The notes beneath the pieces are model-generated. The model searched no databases, was not told where the DNA came from, and saw nothing but the letters and a program-made list of their open reading frames with translations. The translations under genes were made by a program, and so were the position numbers. From Rhodospirillaceae bacterium (GTDB taxonomy: Bacteria; Pseudomonadota; Alphaproteobacteria; UBA6615): a stretch of 64,000 nt of DNA. Location of the stretch: positions 124,001 to 188,000 of the forward strand of contig JABIVD010000044.1 in assembly GCA_018667335.1 (NCBI GenBank), given 5' to 3'. Positions 24,902 through 34,690 of the stretch are shown piece after piece (the first letter of the stretch is position 1; the number at the start of each line of letters is the position of its first letter).

Positions 24902-26035
24902 CTATTTGGCGGGTGCCTGGGACAGTTCCTTCGCCACCGCATCCAGCGTGCTGGGCGGCGCGACGCGAGACCAGTCGCGGGTGATCGTCACGCCGGACGT
25001 GCGTAGTTCTTCGATGAACGAACCGACTGCCTTGCTTCCGGGACGGCCCGCCGCATCATTTTCAACCGCCCAGAACTGCGCCAAAGGCGGCAGGCGATCG
25101 GCCCATTGAAAGCGGCGCGTCTTGAGCAGTTTGGTGGTCCGCACACCCTGGGATTTGAGATCTGCGAGCGCCTCGTCTCCGGCGTTGCAATAGGCCTGCG
25201 CCGCACCTTGTGTGAACGCCGCGCTCGTTTCCTGAATGGCGGTCCGCACAGCATCGGGCAGCGCCTTCAGCCGCGCCGTATTGACGGTCAGCACAAACGG
25301 CACCTGGGAGCCAAACCCGGTCCGGGTGTAGTGATCGGCCTGCAGTTTCAGGCCCAGCCGGCCGATCTCGGTGGTCGGCAGAACGGCGGCGCCAAGCACG
25401 CCAGCCTCCATGCGCGCGCGCATCGTATCGTCCGGCATCCGCTGCGGTATGCCCTCCACACCCGCGATCCAGGCCTCAAGACGGTCCACCATGCCGACCG
25501 TCAGGCCGCGCACTTCGTCAGCATTGCGGATCGTCTGCACGGAAATGAAATTGTATCCGTCGCTCGCAATGCCCGACAGGAAGGTCTGGCGCGCCGCCGA
25601 AAGGGCGTCGGTCATGCCGGGCACATTCCGGTGCACAGCCTGGTAGGCCGCGCCCACAATCGCGCAATCTTCGGTCGTGAACGGCATCTGGAATGTCAGA
25701 TTCTGCAGCGGCAACCGGAGAGTCTCATGGTTGACCGCAACGATTCCAATCAGCGCGAGATCATCTTCGACGGCCTCGAGCACACCGCCCATGCGAGTCG
25801 GGGTGCCGGCATGCATTTCATCCCAGACAATCTCGCCGGCCCCCGCATCGGCCACCCGCCGCGAGACTTCGTCCTGAAAATGGGTCCGCACGATCGCCAG
25901 AACCGCATGGTTCTCGGCGAGGCCGCTGGTTACGGACAGGCGCAAGGGCTCTGCCGCAACTACCTGCGATACGGAGAAGGGGGAAATAACAGCGGCGGAC
26001 AGTATCGCGCCCGCCATCGCGGTTCTCGTTGTCAT
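24902..26035 (-). CDS. TRAP-type substrate-binding protein, orphan
   Basis: A 377-residue DctP-fold periplasmic protein with a signal peptide of about 30 residues (MTTRT, hydrophobic core, QVVAAEP). Fold landmarks include the strand PLRLSVTSGLAENHAV, the NFISVQTIRNADEVRGLTVGM hinge segment (in place of the common KLRxx arginine loop) and the late ETSAAFTQGAAQAYCNAGDEAL helix. No DctQ or DctM gene is next to it, so it must use a distant permease or act as a sensor or binding protein. GAGGCGCCGAT before ATG 26035 sets the start. The divergent cupin gene shares the 177-bp intergenic region. Confidence 0.72.
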   Translation of the reverse strand: MTTRTAMAGAILSAAVISPFSVSQVVAAEPLRLSVTSGLAENHAVLAIVRTHFQDEVSRRVADAGAGEIVWDEMHAGTPTRMGGVLEAVEDDLALIGIVAVNHETLRLPLQNLTFQMPFTTEDCAIVGAAYQAVHRNVPGMTDALSAARQTFLSGIASDGYNFISVQTIRNADEVRGLTVGMVDRLEAWIAGVEGIPQRMPDDTMRARMEAGVLGAAVLPTTEIGRLGLKLQADHYTRTGFGSQVPFVLTVNTARLKALPDAVRTAIQETSAAFTQGAAQAYCNAGDEALADLKSQGVRTTKLLKTRRFQWADRLPPLAQFWAVENDAAGRPGSKAVGSFIEELRTSGVTITRDWSRVAPPSTLDAVAKELSQAPAK

Positions 26036-26212
26036 ATCGGCGCCTCGATCCTTCCTGGGTCGGCCACAAACGCCCGATCTCCGGACGCATGCCTGCGCAT
26101 AGCGTGAGTAATTCTGGGCGCAAAAGGTTAAGCAAGCGCATACGGGGCGGGCCTCATACGTTGAAAACCGGCGGAAACCCGTGGTGAGGTGCATTCGAAA
26201 GAGGGAGACATC

Positions 26213-26776
26213 ATGAAAACCATCGACATTGGCCCCGACGGCATGGCCGAGCACATCGTGCGTTTCAACGAACTGCAACCCAAACAGGGCAATTACGCAT
26301 CCCTGGGCATTCCGAGCGAGGCCTACGAGATGCTGACGGCGAAAACCCTCTACTCGTTGCTCGCGCCCGCAAGTGCTGCCGGGTCGCACCAGTTCACATC
26401 GGCGACGGGTCCCGACGGCCTGTCACTTTCGATCGCCGAATGCCCGCCGGGCGACGGCCCGATGCTCCACGCCCATATGGAAACCCACGAGATCTTCTTC
26501 TGTCTCAGGGGCCGGTTCGAAATCAGCTGGGGCGACGAAGGCGAGCATGCCGACGTGCTCGAACAGTTCGACATGGTCGATGTGCCGCTCGGCGTCACCC
26601 GCGCCTTCCGCAACGTCGGCGACGACGACGCGCTGCTGTTGGTGATCATCCTGGGGAGCAACCAGAACGACATCGGCTACGCCCGGGCCGTGGGCGATCA
26701 GGTCGCCGCGAAATACGGTCCGGACGTGCGCGACGCGATCGAGGCGAACACCTCGATGAAGTTCAATGTTGGATGA
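26213..26776 (+). CDS. Cupin-domain protein
   Basis: A 187-residue single-domain cupin. Metal ligands follow the standard pattern in MLHAHMETHEIFFCLRGRFE (two His, one Glu), about residues 83-102, with a second motif near DVPLGVTRAFRNVG. GAGGGAGAC lies before ATG 26213. Cupins of this size include dioxygenases, isomerases and sugar-binding proteins, so the reaction cannot be assigned. It is divergent from the orphan TRAP receptor and convergent with the LLM-class flavin enzyme gene. Confidence 0.8.
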   Translation: MKTIDIGPDGMAEHIVRFNELQPKQGNYASLGIPSEAYEMLTAKTLYSLLAPASAAGSHQFTSATGPDGLSLSIAECPPGDGPMLHAHMETHEIFFCLRGRFEISWGDEGEHADVLEQFDMVDVPLGVTRAFRNVGDDDALLLVIILGSNQNDIGYARAVGDQVAAKYGPDVRDAIEANTSMKFNVG

Positions 26777-26820
26777 GATTGGCGGCACGGACTGGCGCAC
26801 AAACAGCGCGGGCGTACGGC

Positions 26821-27843
26821 CTATTGGGCGGCTTCCTCGCGCGCCGACAGCGAGAAAACCTCGGCCAGCAGTTCATAGGAGCGCAGCCGCTTCTCGAAAT
26901 TATAGGTGATCGTCAGAACGAGTAATTCCTCCAGGCCATTCTCGTCGGCGAAGGCCGTGAGCTGCTCGTGCAGACTCTCCGGCGTGCCGGCAAACCTATT
27001 GGCCTTGTTCGCCTCGACGACCTGCAGCTCCTGCGGACTGTAGTCGTAGGCCAATGCCTCATCGGGATGGGCATAGGGCAGATGCTGGCCCTTGTTCAGC
27101 CTCAGCCGCCACAGGTCCCGGCTCGCGGCCAGATAGTCCGCCTCTTCCTGGGTGTCGGCGCAGACCACGAACACCGCGGCATTGGCCCGCGGTGCGGCGA
27201 GGCTGTCGGACGCTTCAAACTTGTCCCGATAATATTTCAGCACCGGCGAGATGACCTGCGGCGCGATGAAATGGGCGAACGAATAGGCCAGCCCGAAATG
27301 CGCCGCATAGGCCGCGCTCTGATCGCTGGACCCGAGCAACCAAACCTCGGGCGCCTCCGCCACGGCAGGCGTGGCACGCACGTCCTTGAACGGCTTGGTC
27401 GCAGGCGGCTCATCGGCCAGGAACGCCATCATGTCCGCGATCTTGGTCGGGAAATACTCGATTCCCACCTCGCTGCCATAGGCCAGCGCTGCTGCCGTGG
27501 CCCCGTCGCTGCCCGGCGCGCGGCCGATGCCCAGATCGATCCGGCCAGGATAGAGGTTTTCCAGGAGCTTGAAGTTCTCCGCCACCTTGAGCGGCGAATA
27601 ATGGCTCAGCATGACCCCGCCCGAGCCGACGCGGATATGTTTGGTCGCGGCGGCCACACGGGTGACCATGATCTCCGGCGACGAGCCGGCGAATCCTGCG
27701 GTCCCATGATGTTCAGCCAGCCAGTAGCGGGTGTAACCCAGCCGCTCGGCCGCCTGTGCCAGCGCGATCGTTTCTTCGAGCGCCTGACGGGCATCACCGT
27801 CTTCGCGTATGGGAGATTGATCGAGGACGGAGAGTTTCACCAT
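26821..27843 (-). CDS. LLM-class flavin-dependent oxidoreductase (luciferase-like)
   Basis: A 340-residue bacterial-luciferase-like TIM barrel. The N-terminal LSVLDQSPIREDGDARQAL and YTRYWLAEHHG block identifies the MsnO8/YhbW-type subgroup, and RIDLGIGRAPG near 100-112 is the family's FMN-phosphate region. Such proteins use reduced FMN from a separate reductase for monooxygenation or desulfonation. The start is directly at MVKLSVLD. It shares strand with the downstream-lying DMT transporter and isochorismatase genes, whose 5' ends are further right, so a three-gene minus-strand unit is possible. Confidence 0.88.
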   Translation of the reverse strand: MVKLSVLDQSPIREDGDARQALEETIALAQAAERLGYTRYWLAEHHGTAGFAGSSPEIMVTRVAAATKHIRVGSGGVMLSHYSPLKVAENFKLLENLYPGRIDLGIGRAPGSDGATAAALAYGSEVGIEYFPTKIADMMAFLADEPPATKPFKDVRATPAVAEAPEVWLLGSSDQSAAYAAHFGLAYSFAHFIAPQVISPVLKYYRDKFEASDSLAAPRANAAVFVVCADTQEEADYLAASRDLWRLRLNKGQHLPYAHPDEALAYDYSPQELQVVEANKANRFAGTPESLHEQLTAFADENGLEELLVLTITYNFEKRLRSYELLAEVFSLSAREEAAQ

Positions 27844-27880
27844 GGCGATATCTCTAGCATGTCCGGATGATCCGACAGTT

Positions 27881-28768
27881 TCATGACCGTTTATCGGGAC
27901 GCGGCTGCAGGAAGACGGTCATCAGAATACCGATGGTGACAATCACCGCGCCGACAATGTTCAGGGCCGTGGGAATTTCTCCCAGGGTCGGGATGGCCGC
28001 AATCAACGCCAGCGGCGGGACCAGGGATCCGACCGCGGCCTGACGGGTCGGGCCGATGGTCTTGACCGCATAGGCATGGCCGAAGATACACAGGAACGCC
28101 CCGAACACCCCGTGAACAACTGACTGCATGACGACGTCGTTGAAGGGCGCGGTGAACATCGTGGAAGGCAAAAACAGAAACCAGACCGGGATGTAGACAA
28201 GCGCGTTTCCGATCAACAGGGCCGCGAGCGACTGCATGACCCCGAGCCGCGCGGCGCGCATCCCGCTGTACCAGATGGCGACCGACAGCGCGGCGCCCAG
28301 GAACAGCAGATGCCCGCGCCACTGTCCCGCCTCGCCGCCGCCCGACAGCGCCTCCCAGCCGACCGCGCCCACCCCGGCGACGATCGCGAAGATTCCGGCC
28401 CACTGCCAGCGGCCCGGCCGGTCCCCGACCCAGGCCCATGCAACGAGCGCGGCGAAGATCGGAAGTGCGCCATACATCACGACGGACGCATGCCCCACGG
28501 GCGCATAGGTCATGCCGCCGAACAGCATCAGGATAAATGGCGCGCCGCCGAAAAAAGCGACGATCGCATGGTCGCGCAGCCGCACCCGCCAGGGGAAATA
28601 ACGCACCAGCAGCGGGATCGCCAGAATCACGGCGACACCCATACGCAAGGCCGCCATATCATAAATCGTCAGAGCGTCGGTGGTCGCACCCAGCCGGCCG
28701 GCGATCAACATCACCACGACGCACAAGACCGTGCCGAGCCCGGCCGCTATTCCTCCCCAATCTTTCAT
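27881..28768 (-). CDS. EamA/DMT-superfamily transporter
   Basis: A 295-residue inner-membrane protein with ten predicted helices in two EamA repeats. The first ends with FGGAPFILMLFGGMTYAPVGHASVVMYGALPIFAALVAW, the second with TRQAAVGSLVPPLALIAAIPTLGE, the typical conserved ends. It lies between the isochorismatase-like hydrolase (9 nt upstream) and the flavin enzyme on the minus strand. Likely an exporter of a small metabolite; substrate unknown. It is not closely similar to the DMT gene at 3286. Confidence 0.87.
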   Translation of the reverse strand: MKDWGGIAAGLGTVLCVVVMLIAGRLGATTDALTIYDMAALRMGVAVILAIPLLVRYFPWRVRLRDHAIVAFFGGAPFILMLFGGMTYAPVGHASVVMYGALPIFAALVAWAWVGDRPGRWQWAGIFAIVAGVGAVGWEALSGGGEAGQWRGHLLFLGAALSVAIWYSGMRAARLGVMQSLAALLIGNALVYIPVWFLFLPSTMFTAPFNDVVMQSVVHGVFGAFLCIFGHAYAVKTIGPTRQAAVGSLVPPLALIAAIPTLGEIPTALNIVGAVIVTIGILMTVFLQPRPDKRS

Positions 28769-28777
28769 GTGTGATGC

Positions 28778-29446
28778 CTACAACCGGTCGAGCGCGGTGA
28801 TGATCTTGTCTGACGTGGTCGTCCAGCCGATCAGCGCATCCGAGGATCGCACCATCTCGATGGTCGCCTGTTTGAAGGCCGGGTAGTAACTCTCGGTCGC
28901 ATCCTCGACAAGCAGACATTCATAGCCACGGTCATTGGCCTCACGAATGGTGGTCTGCACGCAGACCTCGGTGGTGACCCCCGTCATCACCAGATGGGTC
29001 GCACCGACCCGATCGAGCTCGTCTTGCAGGCCGGTGTTATAGAAGGACCCCTTGCCCGGCTTCTCGATGACGATTTCGCCGTCGACCGGTGCTAACTCGG
29101 GCACAATATCGCTGCCGGGTTCGCCGCAGATCAGCAGCCGCCCCATGGGGCCTTCGTCACCGATCCTGAGTGCCTGGCGCCCGCGCCGGAGTTTCGCCGG
29201 CGGGCAATCCGACAGGTCCGGCTTGTGGCATTGTTTGGTGTGCACGATCGGCATGCCGTGCGCCCGGAAGCCCGCGATCAGCGTCTGCATCGCCGGAATG
29301 ATCGCCCGGCTCGGCCCCGGGTCCAGTCCCAGTGAAGAGCCATATCCACCCGCCTCCAGATAGTCTCGCTGCATGTCGATGGCGAACAGAACAAGCCCGG
29401 ACGGGTCGAATTCATAATCATAGGGTGCAGCGGAAATGACGGGCAT
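28778..29446 (-). CDS. Isochorismatase-family cysteine hydrolase
   Basis: A 222-residue hydrolase. The catalytic triad is present: Asp24 (FAIDMQRDYLE), Lys in VIEKPGKGSFYNTGL near 115 and Cys in TEVCVQTTIREAND near 156. The GVTTEVCVQ cis-peptide segment is typical. Members hydrolyse amides or imides such as nicotinamide, N-carbamoylsarcosine, biuret or ureidoacrylate. The downstream DMT transporter and luciferase-like enzyme on the same strand suggest a small N-containing compound; the ureidoacrylate (Rut) pathway also pairs such a hydrolase with a luciferase-like enzyme, but other Rut genes are absent here. Confidence 0.87.
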   Translation of the reverse strand: MPVISAAPYDYEFDPSGLVLFAIDMQRDYLEAGGYGSSLGLDPGPSRAIIPAMQTLIAGFRAHGMPIVHTKQCHKPDLSDCPPAKLRRGRQALRIGDEGPMGRLLICGEPGSDIVPELAPVDGEIVIEKPGKGSFYNTGLQDELDRVGATHLVMTGVTTEVCVQTTIREANDRGYECLLVEDATESYYPAFKQATIEMVRSSDALIGWTTTSDKIITALDRL

Positions 29447-29528
29447 GGCAGATAATCACAGGTGTTGGTCGCTGGAGAGACTATATCAGTCTTGATCCAA
29501 GCCGCCGCGAACGGAACAATCACGCCCC

Positions 29529-30935
29529 ATGGCCGAACAGAAACCCGACTTCTCCACCATCCCGTCGCTCGACCGCCTGTTGCAGGCGCCGGCCGTGATC
29601 ACGCTCGTCGCATCCCACGGCCGCAGCGCCACGGTCGCAGCGTTACGTGCGGCGCTCGACACTGCACGCGGCGCGCTTGCGGCCGGGGATGCGATCGCCC
29701 TGACCGAGGATGTCTTTGCCCAGACGGCCGCAGCGCGCCTGGAGCGCGAGGCGGCACCCGGACTGCGGCGGGTCTTCAACCTGACGGGCACGGTCCTGCA
29801 CACCAATCTCGGCCGCGCGCCGTTGGCAGAGGTCGCAATCACCGCCATGGCCGAGGCCGCGCGGGGCGCCAGCAATCTGGAGTATGACCTTGAGACCGGG
29901 AAACGCGGCGACCGCGACGTTCATGTCGAAGAACTGCTTTGCGAATTGACGGGGGCCGAGGCCGCCACGGTCGTGAACAACAATGCGGGTGCGGTGCTGC
30001 TGCTGCTGAATGCGCTGGCGCTGCGTAAGGAAGTCCCGGTGTCACGCGGCGAGCTGGTGGAGATTGGCGGCGCGTTCCGGATTCCCGACATCATGGCACG
30101 GGCGGGGGCTAAACTTGTCGAGGTGGGGACCACCAACCGGACGCACGCAAAGGATTTTGTGGAGGCCATCGGCGACCGGACCGCCCTGGTGATGAAGGTT
30201 CACACGTCGAACTATCTGGTCCAGGGGTTCACGGCCGACGTCGCCGAGGATGAATTGGCGGCCATCGCACATGCGCGCGATATTCCCTTCGCTGTCGATC
30301 TGGGCGCGGGCGCGCTGGTCGACCTGGAACGCTGGGGCCTGCCCCACGAACCGACCGCGCGCGAGACCCTCGGGGCGGGCGCCGACATCATTACTTTCTC
30401 CGGCGACAAGCTGCTCGGCGGGCCCCAGTCCGGGCTGATCGTCGGACGTGCCGACCTGATCGCCAAACTCAAGAAAAACCCGCTGAAACGTGCCCTGCGC
30501 TGCGACAAGGCAACCCTCGCTGCACTCGCCGCTACGCTCGGCCTCTATCGTGACCCCGATCGGCTGGCCGAACGCCTGCCCACGTTGCGGCTGCTGTCGC
30601 GCGATCCGGCCGAGATCCGCAAACTGGCCGAGAGCCTGACAGCCCCGGTGCAGGCGGCCGTCGGCGACGGCTTCACAATCTCGGTCAATGACTGCGCCGG
30701 GCAGATAGGCTCCGGGGCCTTGCCCGTCGAGAGCCTGGACAGCGTCGCACTGGTGATCCGGCCCGTCGGGTCGCGCGGCCAGGGTGCGCGCCTCAAGCGG
30801 CTCGCGGCGAGCCTGCGCGCCCTCCCGGTCCCCGTGATCGGCCGGGTCCATGACGACGCGCTCTGGCTCGACCTGCGCTGCCTCGACGATGTCGACGGCT
30901 TCCGCAGCCAACTCGAAAAGCTACAGATGACATGA
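29529..30935 (+). CDS. selA: L-seryl-tRNA(Sec) selenium transferase SelA
   Basis: A 468-residue PLP enzyme that converts seryl-tRNA(Sec) to selenocysteyl-tRNA(Sec) using selenophosphate. The N-terminal tRNA-binding domain begins with [12 protein letters not shown]; the fold-type-I core has [17 protein letters not shown] near 92, [15 protein letters not shown], the [17 protein letters not shown] block and the PLP-lysine Lys294 in [11 protein letters not shown]. Length is the usual size for bacterial SelA. Its stop overlaps the selB start (ATGA), so the two are co-translated. tRNA-Sec and selD lie 9 kb downstream. Confidence 0.97.
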   Translation: MAEQKPDFSTIPSLDRLLQAPAVITLVASHGRSATVAALRAALDTARGALAAGDAIALTEDVFAQTAAARLEREAAPGLRRVFNLTGTVLHTNLGRAPLAEVAITAMAEAARGASNLEYDLETGKRGDRDVHVEELLCELTGAEAATVVNNNAGAVLLLLNALALRKEVPVSRGELVEIGGAFRIPDIMARAGAKLVEVGTTNRTHAKDFVEAIGDRTALVMKVHTSNYLVQGFTADVAEDELAAIAHARDIPFAVDLGAGALVDLERWGLPHEPTARETLGAGADIITFSGDKLLGGPQSGLIVGRADLIAKLKKNPLKRALRCDKATLAALAATLGLYRDPDRLAERLPTLRLLSRDPAEIRKLAESLTAPVQAAVGDGFTISVNDCAGQIGSGALPVESLDSVALVIRPVGSRGQGARLKRLAASLRALPVPVIGRVHDDALWLDLRCLDDVDGFRSQLEKLQMT

Positions 30936-32842
30936 TCGTCGCGACCGCAGGCCATATCGATCACGGCAAGACATTGCTGGTGAAGGCGCTGACCGGCGTC
31001 GATGCCGACCGGCTGCCGGAAGAGAAGAAACGCGGCATGACCCTCGATCTCGGCTTCGCCTACACCGATCTCGAGAATGGTGCCCGGCTCGGGTTTATCG
31101 ATGTCCCGGGCCATGAGCGCCTGGTCCACAACATGCTCGCCGGCGTCACCGGGATCGACTGCGCCCTCCTTGTGGTGGCCGCCGATGACGGACCGATGCC
31201 TCAGACGCTCGAACATCTGGCGATCCTCAATATTCTCGGCATCTCCCGCGGCATGGTCGCGCTGACCAAGATCGATCGTGTTGACCCGGCGCGGGTCGAG
31301 GAGGTCCAGGCGGAGATCGAGCTGCTGATCGGCGAAACCTCGCTCGCCGGCGCGCCGATCTATCCCGTCTCGGCGATCTCCGGCGATGGCATCCCCGCAT
31401 TACGGGAGCGTGTCGCCGACATGGCCGCCGAGACCGAAGCCAAATCGGGCAACGGCCATTTCCGCCTCGCCGTCGACCGGGTTTTCACCGTCGCCGGGGC
31501 CGGGCTCGTCGTCACCGGCACCGCGTTCGCAGGCACCGTCGCACGCGAGGATCGGCTGTGGATTTCCGGACACGACTCCCAGGTGCGAGTCCGGGGCATC
31601 CATGCCAACAACCAGGACAGCGAGACGGGCCGGGCCGGCGACCGGCTCGCCCTCAACATTACCGGGCTCGACAAGGATGACATCGTGCGCGGCGACTGGC
31701 TCGTGGCCGACCCGGGCCTCGCCCTGCACCGCAAGCTGGATGTGCGTCTGCATGTCGTCACCGACGCGAAACGTCCGCTGCGCCACTGGACACCGGTGCA
31801 TGTGCATCTTGGCGCGCGGAATGTTACGGGCCGCGTTGCGATTCTCGGGGCGGAGAACGCCGCGCCGGGCAGTTCGGTATTGGCCCAACTGGTGCTCGAC
31901 GCCCCCGTCGGGGCCTGTGTCCTCGACCGGTTCGTCATTCGCGATCAGTCGGCGCAGTTCACGCTCGGTGGCGGCCATGTTGTGGATCTCCACCCGCCGC
32001 GCAGGGGGCGCGCCAAACCGGAACGCCCGGAATTGCTCGCCGCGCTCGACACGTCCGATCCGGTGGCGGCGTTCGCCGCCGCGCTCGAACGTTCGCCCAC
32101 GGGAGTCTCAATCGAAGATTTCGCGGCGGCCCGCAATCTGACCGAGGCCGAGAAAGCGGCGGTGCTGAAATCCACGACCGCGGTCGTAACGGGTGAAGAT
32201 GCCACAGCCCTTGCGCTGTCCCCGGCCACCTGGGCGGCGCGCCAGGGTGAGTTGCTGGCGGCGCTCGACCAGTTCCACGAACGTTATCCCGACCGGCTCG
32301 GCCCCGCGGCCGCCCAGCTGCGCAAGAGCCTGGGCCGCTATATTCCCGAGCCGCTTTTCGACGCAATCACAGCGCGGCTGGTGGCAGACAAGACATTGTC
32401 CAGCGATGGCATGCTGTTGCACCGGCCGGATCACCAGCCCGGCCTGACCGGCGACGATGCGAAACGCTGGGACGTTCTGCAGCCCCTGCTGAACGAAACA
32501 CCCGAAAGCCCGCCCGTGGTGCACGATCTGGCGCAGACTGCCGGTCTCCCCGTCAATGGCGTGGGCAAGACCCTGCGGCAGGCCGTGCGCATGGGTCTCG
32601 CAGTACAGATCGCAGAGAACAGGTTTTTCACACCCGCAGCACTGCGCGCGCACGCGCAGACATTCGAGACCATGATCGCAGCCGAAGGGGTTGTTGGCGT
32701 ATCGCCGTTCCGCCAGCAAGCGGGCATCGGGCGAAACCTCGCCGTCGAAGTGCTTGAGTATTTCGATCGGATCGGGCTGTCACGGCGCGACGGGAATGCC
32801 CGACATCAAGTGCGGCCCGCGGCCGAGGTGTTCGGCAACTAG
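30932..32842 (+). CDS. selB: Selenocysteine-specific elongation factor SelB
   Basis: A 636-residue GTPase that carries Sec-tRNA to the ribosome at UGA codons with a SECIS hairpin. G1 is GHIDHGKT (7-14), the switch region includes [14 protein letters not shown]3 is [12 protein letters not shown] and G4 is LTKIDRV. Domains II and III follow to about 340. The C-terminal winged-helix repeats (about 400-636) bind the SECIS RNA; they end in the segment around [39 protein letters not shown], a typical WHD4. It is coupled to selA. The three TGA-containing genes nearby are expected clients. Confidence 0.97.
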   Translation: MIVATAGHIDHGKTLLVKALTGVDADRLPEEKKRGMTLDLGFAYTDLENGARLGFIDVPGHERLVHNMLAGVTGIDCALLVVAADDGPMPQTLEHLAILNILGISRGMVALTKIDRVDPARVEEVQAEIELLIGETSLAGAPIYPVSAISGDGIPALRERVADMAAETEAKSGNGHFRLAVDRVFTVAGAGLVVTGTAFAGTVAREDRLWISGHDSQVRVRGIHANNQDSETGRAGDRLALNITGLDKDDIVRGDWLVADPGLALHRKLDVRLHVVTDAKRPLRHWTPVHVHLGARNVTGRVAILGAENAAPGSSVLAQLVLDAPVGACVLDRFVIRDQSAQFTLGGGHVVDLHPPRRGRAKPERPELLAALDTSDPVAAFAAALERSPTGVSIEDFAAARNLTEAEKAAVLKSTTAVVTGEDATALALSPATWAARQGELLAALDQFHERYPDRLGPAAAQLRKSLGRYIPEPLFDAITARLVADKTLSSDGMLLHRPDHQPGLTGDDAKRWDVLQPLLNETPESPPVVHDLAQTAGLPVNGVGKTLRQAVRMGLAVQIAENRFFTPAALRAHAQTFETMIAAEGVVGVSPFRQQAGIGRNLAVEVLEYFDRIGLSRRDGNARHQVRPAAEVFGN

Positions 32843-32875
32843 ATCAGCTGTCACGCGCAACCAGGTTGGTTTGGC

Positions 32876-33526
32876 CTATGGCCGGACGAAGGCGTAGCTC
32901 ACAACCTGACCAACATTGTCCGTGTTGCGCACCGTCGCGATGGCCTTGTCGAGCTCTTCCTGAGAGCGCGCACGCCCCATCAGAAAGATCGTGCCGAAGG
33001 AATCGGCGGCCGTGCGGAAATTCACGTCCGCGACACCCCGCGTTGCAACCATTTCGATACCGACCTTGGTCTCCAGGACCAGGACGTCGTCCCAGCCGAG
33101 CAGCTCGTCTTTCCGACGCTCGCGTTCCTCGTCTGTCAGGACCTGCGCGTGCCAGAACAGATCCTTCACGCCTTCGACCTGTTTGACCTGTTCGAGAAAA
33201 CCATCATGGGTTTTCTGGTCGGAGAAAATCCCGGTAATCAGAAGTCTCTGCTCGTAGATTTCTGTCGAGGCCTTGATCGTGCCGAGATCAGCCATGATCC
33301 CATTGACCTTGATCACGATCCGGTTGTCCTTGGTAATGTCTGCCGCACTGCGCGCCTCGATCGCGCGATCGATCAGCGTTTTCGGCGCCTTCAGGATGTC
33401 GCCGAGCTGTGCGCCGGCGGGCTCCCATGACAGGGCAACGAAGGGTGCTGCCAGAAGTGCCGCAGCCGTGGCTTTTTGAAACCGCATGAGCATTCCTTTG
33501 GGTTGTTTCCCCGATCTGCCCATCAT
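32876..33526 (-). CDS. Secreted BON-domain protein (DolP/OsmY-like)
   Basis: A 216-residue protein with an N-terminal signal region (basic residues, then AAALLAAPFVALS and PAGAQ). Two BON-type phospholipid-binding domains follow, near 50-125 (ITKDNRIVIKVNGIM, LLITGIFSDQKTHDGFLEQVKQVEGVKDLFW) and 135-210 (VRTTD-like NFRTAADSFGTIFLMGRARSQEELDKAIATVRNTDNV). This is the DolP/OsmY layout of envelope maintenance proteins. The start is uncertain: ATG 33526 has GAGGAG 7 nt upstream; ATG 33487 with AAGGA would give 203 residues. It is convergent with selB and unlikely to be part of the selenium system. Confidence 0.8.
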   Translation of the reverse strand: MMGRSGKQPKGMLMRFQKATAAALLAAPFVALSWEPAGAQLGDILKAPKTLIDRAIEARSAADITKDNRIVIKVNGIMADLGTIKASTEIYEQRLLITGIFSDQKTHDGFLEQVKQVEGVKDLFWHAQVLTDEERERRKDELLGWDDVLVLETKVGIEMVATRGVADVNFRTAADSFGTIFLMGRARSQEELDKAIATVRNTDNVGQVVSYAFVRP

Positions 33527-33784
33527 TGGTTTTCTCCTCGAATTGAACGTTCCGGCCCGAGCACAGGCTCGACCGCACGGCTTGCTCTGATCCCTCTGCC
33601 GTAGCGCGTGCCCCGAGAACGCGTCAACGTCCACACGCACTGACCTGGCAGCACGGCCAAACCCGGCGCGTCGCTGCCAGTCCACCATCTAATGCATGAA
33701 TGTGGCGGTGGTGCGGTGATTGTTGGAATGATTCCGGGGGCGTGACTCCGAACCGCCTGAATGGAACATCACCCCGAAAGCCGG

Positions 33785-34588
33785 TCAGTCCTGCGGTGGT
33801 CGCGCCCAATCGAACAGAAAACGGTGCTGGTCCGGGATTCTCGCCCATTCTGCCGGGTCCATCACCAGCGGCGACTGGGACAGAAAATTCACCGTGTCCC
33901 GGAACCACGACCGCTGATAGGTATTGTAGAGCACCGGGCGCGGCGCGGCGGACCTGTTGGGTGTCCCGCCGTGCCAGACGCGCGCATCAAACAACAAGGC
34001 GGAGCCGACAGGAACGTCCGGTGCGACAGGTTCCGAGCCCGGGGGTTCATCGGCGATGACCCTGTGGCTGCCGGGAAAAAACGCCGTCGTACCGTTCATC
34101 GCATTCATATCGACCAGCGGGATCACCAGCGTGAGGCTGTAACTCGGCAGTTCGGGGCTGACGCGTTCGGCCTCGAACAACAGCGGCATATCGAGATGTG
34201 CCTCCTGGTCCAGCGACCCCGGTAGCGACGTGACCGACACGAAACTGCCGAGGATCACATCATCCCCGAGCAGCTTACTTATCAGCGGGAAAACAGTGGG
34301 GTTTGCATAGAGACCAGGATCATTGAAGGGACCGTCGACGGTGATCGTGATCATGGTCCGTTTGTCGCCGACCGCGAGAGCATCGGCAAATTCACGATCA
34401 TGGTGATAGTTCGCATAGACCGCGCCGTAGGCGTCGTGCAGGCCGGAGATAACAGCCGCGGGCCACACAGCATCAAAGATCATCACGCCCGCTTCCGCGA
34501 ACCGGCGTACCACTTCATCCTGGAGTATCTCGGGGATGACGGCGCCGCCCGGCGCCTTGACCCGCGGTATTTCGGCCGGCTCGCTCAA
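33785..34588 (-). CDS. Phytanoyl-CoA dioxygenase (PhyH)-family protein
   Basis: A 267-residue Fe(II)/2-oxoglutarate-dependent oxygenase. The facial triad is His131-X-Asp133 (QEAHLDMPL) and the distal His near 219 in WHGGTPNRS, with the nearby Arg that binds 2-oxoglutarate. AGGGGACG sits before ATG 34588. Family members hydroxylate lipids, halogenate or oxidise many small substrates, so phytanoyl-CoA itself is only the family name. It is divergent from the MBL-fold gene across a gap of about 100 bp. Confidence 0.85.
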   Translation of the reverse strand: MSEPAEIPRVKAPGGAVIPEILQDEVVRRFAEAGVMIFDAVWPAAVISGLHDAYGAVYANYHHDREFADALAVGDKRTMITITVDGPFNDPGLYANPTVFPLISKLLGDDVILGSFVSVTSLPGSLDQEAHLDMPLLFEAERVSPELPSYSLTLVIPLVDMNAMNGTTAFFPGSHRVIADEPPGSEPVAPDVPVGSALLFDARVWHGGTPNRSAAPRPVLYNTYQRSWFRDTVNFLSQSPLVMDPAEWARIPDQHRFLFDWARPPQD

Positions 34589-34690
34589 TTCGATCGTCCC
34601 CTGGTCACCACTTGCCCCTGCCCCAAGCTTGCACAGCCAACCCTAACATTAGACACTCTGGTGACTCATCAACCGATCGGGACCCGAGCG

